NCBI GenBank assembly: GCA_949422855.1
Contig: CASPLG010000015.1
Location: 1 to 35,000, forward strand
Origin: an uncultured Eubacteriales bacterium
GTDB lineage: Bacteria; Bacillota; Clostridia; Oscillospirales; Acutalibacteraceae
Reading direction: 5' to 3'
DNA: 35,000 bases
Of the stretch, positions 25,719 to 34,054 are shown in pieces. Below the pieces are notes generated by a model. That model made no database searches, was not told where the DNA came from, and saw only the letters and a program-made list of their open reading frames with translations. Position numbers and translations under genes: made by a program. The stretch's first letter is position 1. Each line of letters opens with the position of its first letter.

Positions 25719-26158
25719 TTTAGACCACACACACCTCTTGCGAGGTGCGACTGCTGATTGGCTCCGGTAAATTTGCCATTTTTCATATTTCAACTCACAC
25801 ACCTCTTGCGAGGTGCGACTTATTACATCACCTAAGCTGTTGATTCGCTTGAACGTATTTCAACTCACACACCTCTTGCAAGGTGCGACTCAAGTAGCAA
25901 AATATCTGTTCTTGCAGTTTTGTAATTTCAACTCACACACCTCTTGCGAGGTGCGACGGAGGGGTCTGTGCGGAGTGGGAAAACCTTTGTATTTCAACTC
26001 ACACACCTCTTGCGAGGTGCGACACATTTGCTTTCGGGCCGGATTCCCCGCCAATAAGATTTCAACTCACACACCTCTTGCGAGGTGCGACTTTTAGCCC
26101 ATGAGCTGCCTCTGTCGTCTAGCATATTTCAACTCACACACCTCTTGCGAGGTGCGAC
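25719..26158 (-). CRISPR. Type I-C CRISPR array, seven repeats and six spacers
   Basis: The 33-base repeat reads GTCGCACCTCGCAAGAGG at its 5' end and GTTGAAAT at its 3' end on the minus strand, the form typical of type I-C, with an internal stem CGCACCTC/GAGGTGTG. On the plus strand repeats start at 25719, 25787, 25857, 25925, 25991, 26059 and 26126. Spacers are 33-37 bases. The repeat at 25719 is degenerate in its transcription-distal part and the one at 25857 has a single change in the loop. A degenerate last repeat and the leader at the cas2 side fix transcription on the minus strand, so the spacer at 26092-26125 is the most recent. Confidence 0.98.
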
Positions 26159-26257
26159 AGCAATATATAGTGTTTTATACTAAGCCATACACCATATGTA
26201 TCAAGAGGCGGACTGTTTTATACTAGTAATCATACTATATTTAATAATTTATGTCAA
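26159..26257 (-). promoter_or_regulatory. CRISPR leader with promoter
   Basis: On the minus strand TTGACA (26252-26257) and TATGAT (26229-26234) are 17 bases apart. Transcription would start near 26222, about 60 bases before the first repeat. A 12-base sequence TGTTTTATACTA on the plus strand occurs at 26171-26182 and 26214-26225; such leader repeats may bind adaptation or host factors. Confidence 0.7.
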
Positions 26258-26276
26258 TATATTCTTATCTATACAA

Positions 26277-26314
26277 GCGAACCCACATTTATATTTTAAT
26301 CACCACAGGTTCGC
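26277..26314 (-). other. Stem-loop between cas2 and the leader
   Basis: GCGAACC (26277-26283) and GGTTCGC (26308-26314) form a 7-bp stem with a 24-base loop, starting 3 bases after the cas2 stop. It may end or stabilise the cas mRNA; no T-run follows. Confidence 0.45.
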
Positions 26315-26317
26315 GCT

Positions 26318-26608
26318 TCAGATAATAATTACCCCTTCTGGATCGTAAGTCTCTTTAGCTCCTATATGTTCCACTCGAGTTTTCCACTTGTTCCCTAAAT
26401 GATAAAACCTTAGACTATCAACGTCCTTATCTATTAATTTTATCAATTTATCTTTTAATTTTATAAAAGTAGAATAATCAAGATCTGCTTCAAATACGGA
26501 ATTTTGTACCCTTTGAGCATGTTTCTGACATTCTCTGGCGACTTTTCTGAGCCTTGTTTTCCCTTCTTTATCCTGAGTATTTACGTCATAACTTATAATT
26601 ACCATCAT
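26318..26608 (-). CDS. cas2: CRISPR-associated endonuclease Cas2 (type I-C)
   Basis: The structural partner of Cas1 in spacer integration. The 96 residues begin MMVIISYDVNTQDKEGKTRLRKVA, with the conserved first-strand aspartate in SYDVNT, then QRVQNSVFEADLD and the subtype I-C ending VEHIGAKETYDPEGVII. The length is normal and there is no damage. AGGTG stands 7 bases before the ATG. Its start lies 10 bases after the original end of cas1, so it was evidently coupled to it. Confidence 0.95.
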   Translation of the reverse strand: MMVIISYDVNTQDKEGKTRLRKVARECQKHAQRVQNSVFEADLDYSTFIKLKDKLIKLIDKDVDSLRFYHLGNKWKTRVEHIGAKETYDPEGVIII

Positions 26609-26618
26609 AAATATTCAC

Positions 26619-27641
26619 CTACTGTATCAAAAGTGGAGGATATTCTTCGATCTCTGCACGAACATATTTTGCTAAAAGATTACTTTGTACGTAAGGGAGT
26701 AAACCAAATTGTATTTTTTGTTGTAAATATGGGTGCTTTAAGTCAGTTCTCTTTTTTTCTTGTCAATGGGTTATTACTTTTTTTCTCCCATCACTATTTA
26801 AAAATACAGCTCCTGAAACTTGAACATCAAAGTCTTTTTCTGAAAGTATCTGTAGATTAAAAAGTGTTAATACAAATCGTTCAGCAACGGCTCTTACCTC
26901 CTCGACTAAATCACAAGAAAGAGAATTTCTTCCGCTTCTTAAAGTATGGCAAAAACCTATATAGCTATCTAACCCTACTGTTTCCAATGCTGAAGAAAAT
27001 TCACTTGTATATAAAGTATAGACAAATGACAAAACCGCATTTATAGGGTCAAGTGGTGGTCTCTTAGTCCGATAACTAAACTTAAACATTGATTTTGGAT
27101 TAGTTATCAGTTTACCGAATATTGAAAAATAATTTTTTGCACAAAATCCTTCTATACCTAAAAGTTCATCCAATGTTTGAGCATCAAAAACTTTTTCTAC
27201 TCCACTGTGTAAAATTTTTAAAACATCTGCTATATCTTCATTATTACGTAAATCAGAGTTGTCACGAAGAGACCATTTAATAAGCTTAATTGAATTACTG
27301 AATTTTGCAGCCAAAGTATTTTGTGCTAAATTTATACCATCTAAGCGAAATTTATCAATTTGGAATATCCTTAAAAATACATTTCCCTTAGTTTCTCCAT
27401 ATACCTTGGCCAGAAACTTTCCATGAGGTGATACGAAATTTATAGGTATTGTTTTTTCAACGCATTTACCCATAAGTGCCGGAGAACATCCCACGTAATT
27501 GAAACAAACTATATTTTCTATATTATCAAATGGAATTCTCAGACGTTCTTTATCGGCTATTTTACAAATGAAGTTGTCATTATCTAACGATAAGTAAGCC
27601 GACTCATCTGTTATATAAAGTGTGTTTAATAATTTACGCAT
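26619..27641 (-). pseudogene. cas1: cas1 (type I-C) interrupted by an in-frame TGA
   Basis: The spacer integrase. The open frame 26763-27641 encodes 292 residues and stops at TGA (26763-26765) after GRKKVITH. The same frame goes on for 47 codons to TAG at 26619, reading QEKKRTDL, FGLLPYVQSNLLAKYVRAEI and EEYPPLL, which is the normal C-terminus of type I-C Cas1. The full frame is 340 codons, the usual family length. Family sequences generally have tryptophan at the stop position, so TGG to TGA is the simplest explanation. The catalytic residues E164 (GIEGFCAKNYF), H232 (FCHTLRSG) and D244 lie before the stop, but a C-terminal helical part is lost. The TGA is followed by C, a readthrough-prone context. 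The start overlaps the cas4 stop by one base (TAATG). Confidence 0.9.
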
Positions 27642-28315
27642 TAAATATCCTCCGTTTCAATTGATTTTCTTATTGTATCACGAACACCATAAATTTTTTT
27701 CATCTTAGGCATAAATATTTCTTTCAAGGAGCAACCATTACAATTTTGATTTTTCCGTATGGAAGGAATTTTTCCGATTTTAATAAAATATCTCATCTGC
27801 TCAAGTTGGTTTTTAAGTTCAGTATTATAAATTTCGAAATTCTCTTTTAGTGGAAGCCTAATCCGTTTTTTCACATTTGCGTAGTAAATAATTCCTTCAC
27901 AGTCGCATTTAAAGATAAGATCGGCACATATTTTTTGTGCAAATACTTGCATCAAATCCTCGTGATTGTAGTCCTTATACTTGGATTTAGTCGGTTTATA
28001 CTCCACAATACACACATTATACTTTTTACAACCGTCAATGATATTAACGCCATCTTTAGATTCTGTAAGTTCTATGCAGTCCGGAATACCATAAAGATTA
28101 TACTCAAGCAAATCGTTGTATACCGATACGTTAGTAAAAATTTTTTTGCCTCTTGAAGGGTAACTGTTGAAATTATGTGCTCTCTCATGAAGAAGATTAG
28201 CTTTCGTTACATAAATATTCTCTGCCCACACTTTTCCTATCTTAATCAGTCCCCACCTATGTGGGCAGTACAAAAACTGCTGAATTTCCTTTATGGATAT
28301 TACATTATCACTCAT
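27641..28315 (-). CDS. cas4: CRISPR-associated exonuclease Cas4, lacking one cluster cysteine
   Basis: Cas4 trims prespacers and selects those with a PAM during adaptation. The 224 residues contain C17 (FLYCPHRWGL), the RecB-type nuclease residues (LYGIPDCIEL, VCIVEYKPTK) and C192-x2-C195 (NCNGCSLKEI). The family's fourth iron-sulfur ligand is expected six residues after C195 but is F201 here (codon TTT at 27713-27715; TGT would be one change away). The cluster may therefore be unstable. ATGA overlaps join it to cas7 upstream, and TAATG to cas1 downstream. Confidence 0.93.
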   Translation of the reverse strand: MSDNVISIKEIQQFLYCPHRWGLIKIGKVWAENIYVTKANLLHERAHNFNSYPSRGKKIFTNVSVYNDLLEYNLYGIPDCIELTESKDGVNIIDGCKKYNVCIVEYKPTKSKYKDYNHEDLMQVFAQKICADLIFKCDCEGIIYYANVKKRIRLPLKENFEIYNTELKNQLEQMRYFIKIGKIPSIRKNQNCNGCSLKEIFMPKMKKIYGVRDTIRKSIETEDI

Positions 28316-29172
28316 ATTTTACTGGTAAAAGTCACACCGCTTGGCATGTTTTCATCAACTGTAATACTATAATCTGAAAATTTTCTTGGTATACTAGTCT
28401 GAGACTTAATCGAAATTTTATCAAAAAGCACATTGGATGGACAATTTCCCAAAACATTATCATGCTTGAATACATAAAGCTTTCTCATACACATTTTTCC
28501 TCTTGCTGCACTGTGGTCATGTTCAAACATATTAATAATCGCTTCCCAAAGAAGCTCCAAATCATCTTCGTCAAACTTGGTAACATTTTGAGCAAGTGCA
28601 GCTGATACGTATCCATCAGAACGATAAAGTGCATATGCAACAATACTTTTTCGCCCCATCTCCGTAGTATTTCCTGTGTCATGGTCTTTTTGTTTAGTAC
28701 GACCTTGTCTAGTTATTGTTATATCTTGAATATTTATTGAGGATATACTTTTAGCAAAGTTTATTTGGACGGGTCCTCTTACAATTCCACAAGGGTTATC
28801 CCCAGTGGACATAACTGCTCCAAAAGTACGGACATCATAATAATTAGCACACATATAATCTCGAGCTATTTTCACGCTGTCAATATCCTTATTTTTACCT
28901 TTTTTAATATCTATATTATTGGTTTTATAGGCATCTTCAAATTTGGAATTTAGTGCCTTATCAGCTTTAATTAAAATATTGTAACCTTTTTCTCCGTTTT
29001 TAACTAACTCTACATAGTTCCTTATCTTACGTTTCAAGCAAACGTCCGTTACCAAACCTATTCCTGTTTCTGCATCGATTCTCGGATTATTCCCTGCATC
29101 CGGGTCACCGTTAGGATTGCCGTTTTCTACGTCGAAAATCATAGTAAATTCATATCTGTTTCGTATAGCCAT
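28312..29172 (-). CDS. cas7: Cascade backbone protein Cas7 (Csd2, type I-C)
   Basis: Six to seven copies coat the crRNA spacer in the I-C Cascade complex. The 286 residues start MAIRNRYEFTMIFDVENGNP, with the family motif NGNPNGDPDAGNNPRID, then TDVCLKRKIRNYV, RTFGAVMSTGDNPCGIVRGP and the later GLxxHDHSAARG-like FEHDHSAARGKM. The start at 29172 is fixed by GAGGAGG 9 bases upstream; six upstream codons overlap the end of cas8c and are not used. One base separates it from the cas8c stop. Confidence 0.97.
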   Translation of the reverse strand: MAIRNRYEFTMIFDVENGNPNGDPDAGNNPRIDAETGIGLVTDVCLKRKIRNYVELVKNGEKGYNILIKADKALNSKFEDAYKTNNIDIKKGKNKDIDSVKIARDYMCANYYDVRTFGAVMSTGDNPCGIVRGPVQINFAKSISSINIQDITITRQGRTKQKDHDTGNTTEMGRKSIVAYALYRSDGYVSAALAQNVTKFDEDDLELLWEAIINMFEHDHSAARGKMCMRKLYVFKHDNVLGNCPSNVLFDKISIKSQTSIPRKFSDYSITVDENMPSGVTFTSKI

Positions 29173-29173
29173 T

Positions 29174-31030
29174 TTAAATTTCCTCCTCATTATAATTTTG
29201 TTCTTTTTTTGATTTATACAAATCTTGCACTTGATGATAGTAACCTATAATAAATCTGCCTTGGTCATCAAGCGAAAAATGTTTCGGGAAAGAGCCCGCA
29301 AGTCTATCTATAATGGTCCCTATAAGTTTTTTGTAATGTATTTTAAAGCCTTCATCTTCTAATTTTTCTAAGTGACACTGTGACAGTTTTAAAATTTGCG
29401 GAAATACAGATGCCGGTCTTGAACATGCGGAAGAAAAATAAGAATTTTTTATTGTTCGGTTAAGTCCGTTTCCCGCTGAACCTTGTTGTATCTTCTCAAG
29501 AACAGCGAAAAGTCTTCCACATATGTATGCCGAATTTTGATTATTTTCATCCAGTGACATTTTTAATTCCTCCCCATTCAGTGATTTTCTATTAATACAA
29601 GCTTTTATTATTCCTGCCTGCAATCTACATCTACTTTTTCTCAGTTTTTTATTCTTCACATCTTCTTCCGAATCGACTTTACTTGCATCTATTTTGAATC
29701 TATTTAATGTAGCACTTAATAATGCCTCCGGATACCTGTATCCGTATATAATTGATTTAAAAATTTTTGTAACAATCTCAGGATTTACGATTTCTTCTTC
29801 CTTTTTTTCTTTTTTTCCTTTCGCATTTTCTTTTTGCTTGAATGGATTTATCGCTTCTTGTATTTCAGAAATAGTAACTATCTCATCTATATCTTCGTTA
29901 ATCTGCAAATCACTTTGATGTTTAGCAATATTTTGAAGTATTTGTCCGTATTTTCTGTGATATATAAACTTAACTGCGAGTCTTGCGGCGTTAGGTTTTA
30001 AGCCTACTATGTAAAAATCTACATTGGGGTCAATGTCATTTAAATCAGAGATTTGGCTTTCGAGTAAACCACCATTTTTTGCAGATGAAATTAGTTTTCT
30101 CAGTATATCTTCTGTCCCCGCAGCGTCTTCTTTGTCTGATTTTTTATTAAAAAATTCTGCAAACAAATCCTCACATTTATTTTCTTTGTCAACAGCCCAA
30201 TATGCGACAGTTATATCTCCAAGATTCATTTTGTTATTTTTAGTGTTCAAAATATAATTGAGAGCATCGGTGTATTTCTCCATTGCATCATCTGAAATAT
30301 TGCTGTTGTAGGATTGTTCTCTTCCATATGAACACTCAGCATCTTCATTAAAACTCACAAGTACTTCACCTGTTGACTTTCCAGATTTAATACCTTTTAT
30401 TTTTTTGTGAGTTCTTGCAATTGTTTTATTTTCTCCGTAAATTGCACACTGAGATACAGTACTGTCATCTTTCTTTGAGCTAAGCCATTTGTCTTTTTCG
30501 CTATCCCATTTATCTTTTACTTGCTTATCATCATGCAGAGCTATTTCTAAATTTGAGCCCATTCTAAATTCAAATTTAGCAGTATTATAATCTTTACATA
30601 TTGCCAAAAGATGATTATTTTTTATCTCATTCTCAGGTTTCCAATTCAAAATAAAGTTTCTGTATGCATTTACAATATCAGAGCATATACCTTCAATAAA
30701 TTCCAAATTTCTGTTTTTAAAGGATTCGTGACATTTGTTATTTAAACAAAACTTACCATTTTTTAATTCAAGTCCAAAAATATATTTACCTCTATGTTCG
30801 ATGATCTCACTATTAGTGCAGGTTTTTTCCCTACGCCTCGGCACGATTATTGGCTTTTCTACAATTTTCCCCTTTTCATCTCTTTTGTATGCTACAATGC
30901 TGTCTACCGTACCATCGGGATTTAAATATATAGTATGAGTGATTTGAATTTTACTGTAACCTTTCGGAGCATCTTCACCATTTGGAACCATAACTTTATC
31001 GTAGTAATCACACAGAGCTTTTATCAGCAT
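29174..31030 (-). CDS. cas8c: Cascade large subunit Cas8c (Csd1)
   Basis: Recognises the PAM and positions Cas3; the type I-C gene also gives a short Cas11-like C-terminal product from an internal start in studied systems. The 618 residues begin MLIKALCDYYDKV as in Csd1, with a CxxxxCxxx-type segment CLNNKCHESFKNR, IPRxxx-like PIIVPRRREKT, and a C-terminal helical part (LNRFKIDAS, CRLQAGIIKACINR, GRLFAVLEKIQQGS, FSLDDQGRFIIGYYHQ). GGAGGTGATAAA precedes the ATG. It overlaps the end of cas5 by 7 bases. It looks intact. Confidence 0.96.
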   Translation of the reverse strand: MLIKALCDYYDKVMVPNGEDAPKGYSKIQITHTIYLNPDGTVDSIVAYKRDEKGKIVEKPIIVPRRREKTCTNSEIIEHRGKYIFGLELKNGKFCLNNKCHESFKNRNLEFIEGICSDIVNAYRNFILNWKPENEIKNNHLLAICKDYNTAKFEFRMGSNLEIALHDDKQVKDKWDSEKDKWLSSKKDDSTVSQCAIYGENKTIARTHKKIKGIKSGKSTGEVLVSFNEDAECSYGREQSYNSNISDDAMEKYTDALNYILNTKNNKMNLGDITVAYWAVDKENKCEDLFAEFFNKKSDKEDAAGTEDILRKLISSAKNGGLLESQISDLNDIDPNVDFYIVGLKPNAARLAVKFIYHRKYGQILQNIAKHQSDLQINEDIDEIVTISEIQEAINPFKQKENAKGKKEKKEEEIVNPEIVTKIFKSIIYGYRYPEALLSATLNRFKIDASKVDSEEDVKNKKLRKSRCRLQAGIIKACINRKSLNGEELKMSLDENNQNSAYICGRLFAVLEKIQQGSAGNGLNRTIKNSYFSSACSRPASVFPQILKLSQCHLEKLEDEGFKIHYKKLIGTIIDRLAGSFPKHFSLDDQGRFIIGYYHQVQDLYKSKKEQNYNEEEI

Positions 31031-31755
31031 TTTATCACCTCCTTATACTTTTGTACGTCTATTACACCATCTATCATATAAGGGCGATAATATAGTGCCT
31101 GAGCCTCGTCTGAGAATACAGGGTTTTCCCAGTCATTATTTTTAGGTAGTCCTTTATCCTTAAATTCTAACTCATAAAGCATAAACCCTAAGTCTACTTC
31201 CCTACTTTTTCTGATATTTTCATCAATCTGCGATAAATCGAACTCATCCACCAAAGATATGCTTTTGACCGAAAATTCCCTACATCCCAGGCACGGAACT
31301 CTAAAAAACTGTCCTTTTTCAAGACGTCTTTTTAAAATATTGTAATGCTTATTTTCTCCGTCTGCTTCATCTTCGCTTTTTATATTTGTAGTTTCAAAGT
31401 GAAATTCAATACCATACTTTACGTCTTTCAGTATCATTGAAGCTCTTTGATGTATAGAATCTGAACCCAAATAAATACAAATATCTGTATCTTTACCATT
31501 CATTCGTTTCTTTAAGTTGCTAAAAGACACCTTATTTTTAATCTCATTTCTGCGAATATTTATAAAATTAATGGGATTAAAAACAATGATTTTATTAATT
31601 ACATATTTTATTGCAGGTTTCCAATATATACTTTTAAGTAACCCACAAAGTGCTCCCGGTGTAGGAACATCATAACTTACACGCTCAACCTTCATTTCTG
31701 GCCGTGTAAAGCAGGCATAGTCGCCTTCTACTATAATTTTAAATCCGTAACTCAA
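31024..31755 (-). CDS. cas5: Cas5 (type I-C, crRNA-processing Cas5d)
   Basis: In type I-C, which lacks Cas6, Cas5 both cuts pre-crRNA and caps the crRNA 5' handle. The 243 residues begin MSYGFKIIVEGDYACFTRPE and show VSYDVPTPGALCGLLKSIYW, with Y44 at the place of the known catalytic tyrosine. ENKHYNILKRR supplies K136-H137, corresponding to the lysine-histidine pair of characterised Cas5d. The active site therefore seems complete. The presence of an array and the absence of cas6 agree with this role. Confidence 0.95.
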   Translation of the reverse strand: MSYGFKIIVEGDYACFTRPEMKVERVSYDVPTPGALCGLLKSIYWKPAIKYVINKIIVFNPINFINIRRNEIKNKVSFSNLKKRMNGKDTDICIYLGSDSIHQRASMILKDVKYGIEFHFETTNIKSEDEADGENKHYNILKRRLEKGQFFRVPCLGCREFSVKSISLVDEFDLSQIDENIRKSREVDLGFMLYELEFKDKGLPKNNDWENPVFSDEAQALYYRPYMIDGVIDVQKYKEVIKC

Positions 31756-31771
31756 AATTCAATCCCCTCCT

Positions 31772-34000
31772 TTATATAATGTAATCACATGCTTCGGTCT
31801 TAATCCCAGTCTCACTGTCGTAATAGTCTTCATTTGTGAGACACCACACACCTGTACCATAGTCATCAACTACACCTTGTTCTTGAAGTTTATCAAATTC
31901 CTTTTTGTATACTGTACAAGCATATTTTTGAAGCTTTCTTATGTTTGTCCTTTTTGTATTTTTTAATTCGTTTATAAGCTTTTGACTTTTCTCATCCTGG
32001 TCTACTATTATCGAAATTGTCACATCTTTAATCAGGTCAAATTTTTCAGCGTATTTTTTCAAACAAATTTTCCAAGGGTCTTTACAAATTTCATGTAAAC
32101 TTTTGAGTTGTATTTCATCACTTCCCATATAATACAGCTGCTCATAGTAGTCGCCAATGCTTTCTTTACACGATATATCTTCGTACCTTTCGACAATAGA
32201 CTTCATCATTATTTGAAAGCGGTGATCAGTATTGTATAATCTGCCTTTGAGTTTAAATATATCGACTTCAGCCATCTTTCTCTTACCTTCTCTATTGCAC
32301 CTTCCTCCAGCCTGCAAAATATGGTCTAATCCTTCAAATTCTCTGAAAACTTTATAAAAATCCAAGTCTACTCCTGCTTCAATAAGAGAAGTTGAAATAA
32401 CTGTGATTTTTCTGTTTTCCGGAACATTTTCTAAATTAGGAAAATCTTCTTCTAATTTATTAAGTTCGTCTTTTATTTTGTTTATGGTATTCTCTCTGTC
32501 TCTCGAGGTCATATAAGTTGAAAGATGGTATTTTTTATTGCCACTTGGGCATAACTCAAAAATTTTTTCAGCACTGGATTTCGTATTGACAACTATCAAA
32601 GATGACGGACAACCCTCAGTTTGCTTAATTAAATTTTCAAAGCCAATCTCGCCAATGTATCTGAAATTACATTTTTTAAATACTTCAAATTCGGAAGCCT
32701 CATTGACTAAGTTTAAAATCTGAGAGTTTTTCAGAGAGTAACTTCTTATGAGCTTATGATAATCTGGCATAGTTGCGGTTAAAAATACAGCTTCGCTATT
32801 AAGATATTTTGTTATATAACATATGGCATCCAGACAAGGTTTAAGGTATTCTGTAGGCATTAAATGAGTTTCGTCGAATATTAAGATACTATCTGACATA
32901 TTATGTAATTTACGAAGTTTTTTACGTGTATTTTTATAAATTGATTCAAAAAACTGTACTGCAGTTGTAATTATAAACTGCGAATCCCAATTCTCTATTG
33001 CAAATTCACATGCTTTTCGGTAATTTTCATCATTATTTTTATTATTATCGGGGTCGTCATAGTCAAATGTCGACTGATGTCGCAAAATTTGTGCTGACTC
33101 ACCGAGCAATGACTCAAATTCTTCAGCAACCTGGTTGATTATACTGTTATACGGGATTACATATATTATTCTTTTTTTCTTTTTTTTGATAGCCCGCTCA
33201 AGGGCAAATTTAATGCTACATAAAGTTTTACCACTACCTGTTGGCATATTTATAAGATAAATTTCAGAATCTTTATCAACTTTTTCAAAAACCTGATTTT
33301 GAATAGAAGTACGTGCTTTTTGAAGTTTTGTCTTACATTTAAACGAATGTAATTTTTTATTTGTTTTTTCAAGACATTTTACAAAGTCTGCGTTTAAGGG
33401 TGCATTTACTTTATCACCAAAAAACTCAGCCGTATCAATAGAGTCCGCATCAGTCAAACAGGAAAAACAATATCGAACGAAAAAGGCAAATTTATTTATT
33501 AAATTTTCATCAGTAGGTTTATAATCTTTACACAGAAAATCACAAATATCTTTTTGTTCTTGCTCACTAATTTGGTTGTTTAATTCTACTTTTAGTTCTG
33601 ATTTATACATACTATAATCTTCCGTCTTGCGTTTTAGCCGACCTTCTAAAGTAGAATCTTCCTGAGTATCCTTCCTACATCCCACATTCGGAATACCTGA
33701 ATGATGTCCAGCTATGCAAAGCTGAGCTACTAGTTTCAGAATACTGCATTTTTTAAAATGCAGTATCTTTGGAATCTCCTTGGCACCGCATATAGAATGC
33801 TCCACCTTAATTGGCTTGTTACCTAAAATACGCCTTTGAAATGACTGCTGAAATTTGCCTATATCATGCATAAGTCCCACTGTATACATAAAATTTTTAA
33901 AAGGAGGAATGGCATATTCCTTACAAAGTTCAGCTGTATTTACACTATGTTCTTTAATAGATTGCTTATCACTATCCTTATTAATATGAGCTATATACAT
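31772..34000 (-). CDS. cas3: Cas3 helicase-nuclease (type I-C)
   Basis: The effector that unwinds and degrades DNA bound by Cascade. The start at 34000 (MYIAHINKD) is set by AAGGAGGTG 7 bases upstream; 15 upstream codons are open without a ribosome site. The 742 residues hold an HD nuclease (EHSVNTAE, LMHDIGKF with H45-D46, VEHSICGAKE, AGHHSG) and a superfamily 2 helicase: Walker A MPTGSGKT (252-259), DETH (376-379), FLTATMP, TSLIEAGVDLDF and QAGGRCNREG. All catalytic motifs appear intact. It is the first gene of the cas operon, 17 bases upstream of cas5. Confidence 0.96.
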   Translation of the reverse strand: MYIAHINKDSDKQSIKEHSVNTAELCKEYAIPPFKNFMYTVGLMHDIGKFQQSFQRRILGNKPIKVEHSICGAKEIPKILHFKKCSILKLVAQLCIAGHHSGIPNVGCRKDTQEDSTLEGRLKRKTEDYSMYKSELKVELNNQISEQEQKDICDFLCKDYKPTDENLINKFAFFVRYCFSCLTDADSIDTAEFFGDKVNAPLNADFVKCLEKTNKKLHSFKCKTKLQKARTSIQNQVFEKVDKDSEIYLINMPTGSGKTLCSIKFALERAIKKKKKRIIYVIPYNSIINQVAEEFESLLGESAQILRHQSTFDYDDPDNNKNNDENYRKACEFAIENWDSQFIITTAVQFFESIYKNTRKKLRKLHNMSDSILIFDETHLMPTEYLKPCLDAICYITKYLNSEAVFLTATMPDYHKLIRSYSLKNSQILNLVNEASEFEVFKKCNFRYIGEIGFENLIKQTEGCPSSLIVVNTKSSAEKIFELCPSGNKKYHLSTYMTSRDRENTINKIKDELNKLEEDFPNLENVPENRKITVISTSLIEAGVDLDFYKVFREFEGLDHILQAGGRCNREGKRKMAEVDIFKLKGRLYNTDHRFQIMMKSIVERYEDISCKESIGDYYEQLYYMGSDEIQLKSLHEICKDPWKICLKKYAEKFDLIKDVTISIIVDQDEKSQKLINELKNTKRTNIRKLQKYACTVYKKEFDKLQEQGVVDDYGTGVWCLTNEDYYDSETGIKTEACDYII

Positions 34001-34016
34001 AATATTCACCTCCTTT

Positions 34017-34045
34017 ATTATATTCATAATTTCTATAATTATCAA
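34017..34045 (-). promoter_or_regulatory. Doubtful promoter before cas3
   Basis: TTGATA (34040-34045) and TATAAT (34017-34022) on the minus strand are 17 bases apart, but the implied start falls within the cas3 ribosome site. The true cas promoter may be elsewhere. Confidence 0.25.
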
Positions 34046-34054
34046 GTCCTGATT

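Noticed and set aside
25813..26097. A plus-strand reading frame of 94 residues with a repeated NSHTSCEVR-like motif
   Set aside because: It is a translation of the CRISPR repeats and spacers; the motif repeats because the DNA repeats do.
26619..26762. A separate small gene between cas1 and cas2
   Set aside because: The sequence is the in-frame continuation of cas1 with clear family similarity and has no start codon or ribosome site of its own.
26763..26765. TGA read as tryptophan or another amino acid throughout the genome (alternative code)
   Set aside because: fusA, cas7, cas5 and cas2 end properly at TGA, and tryptophan is encoded by TGG in the proteins of the window.
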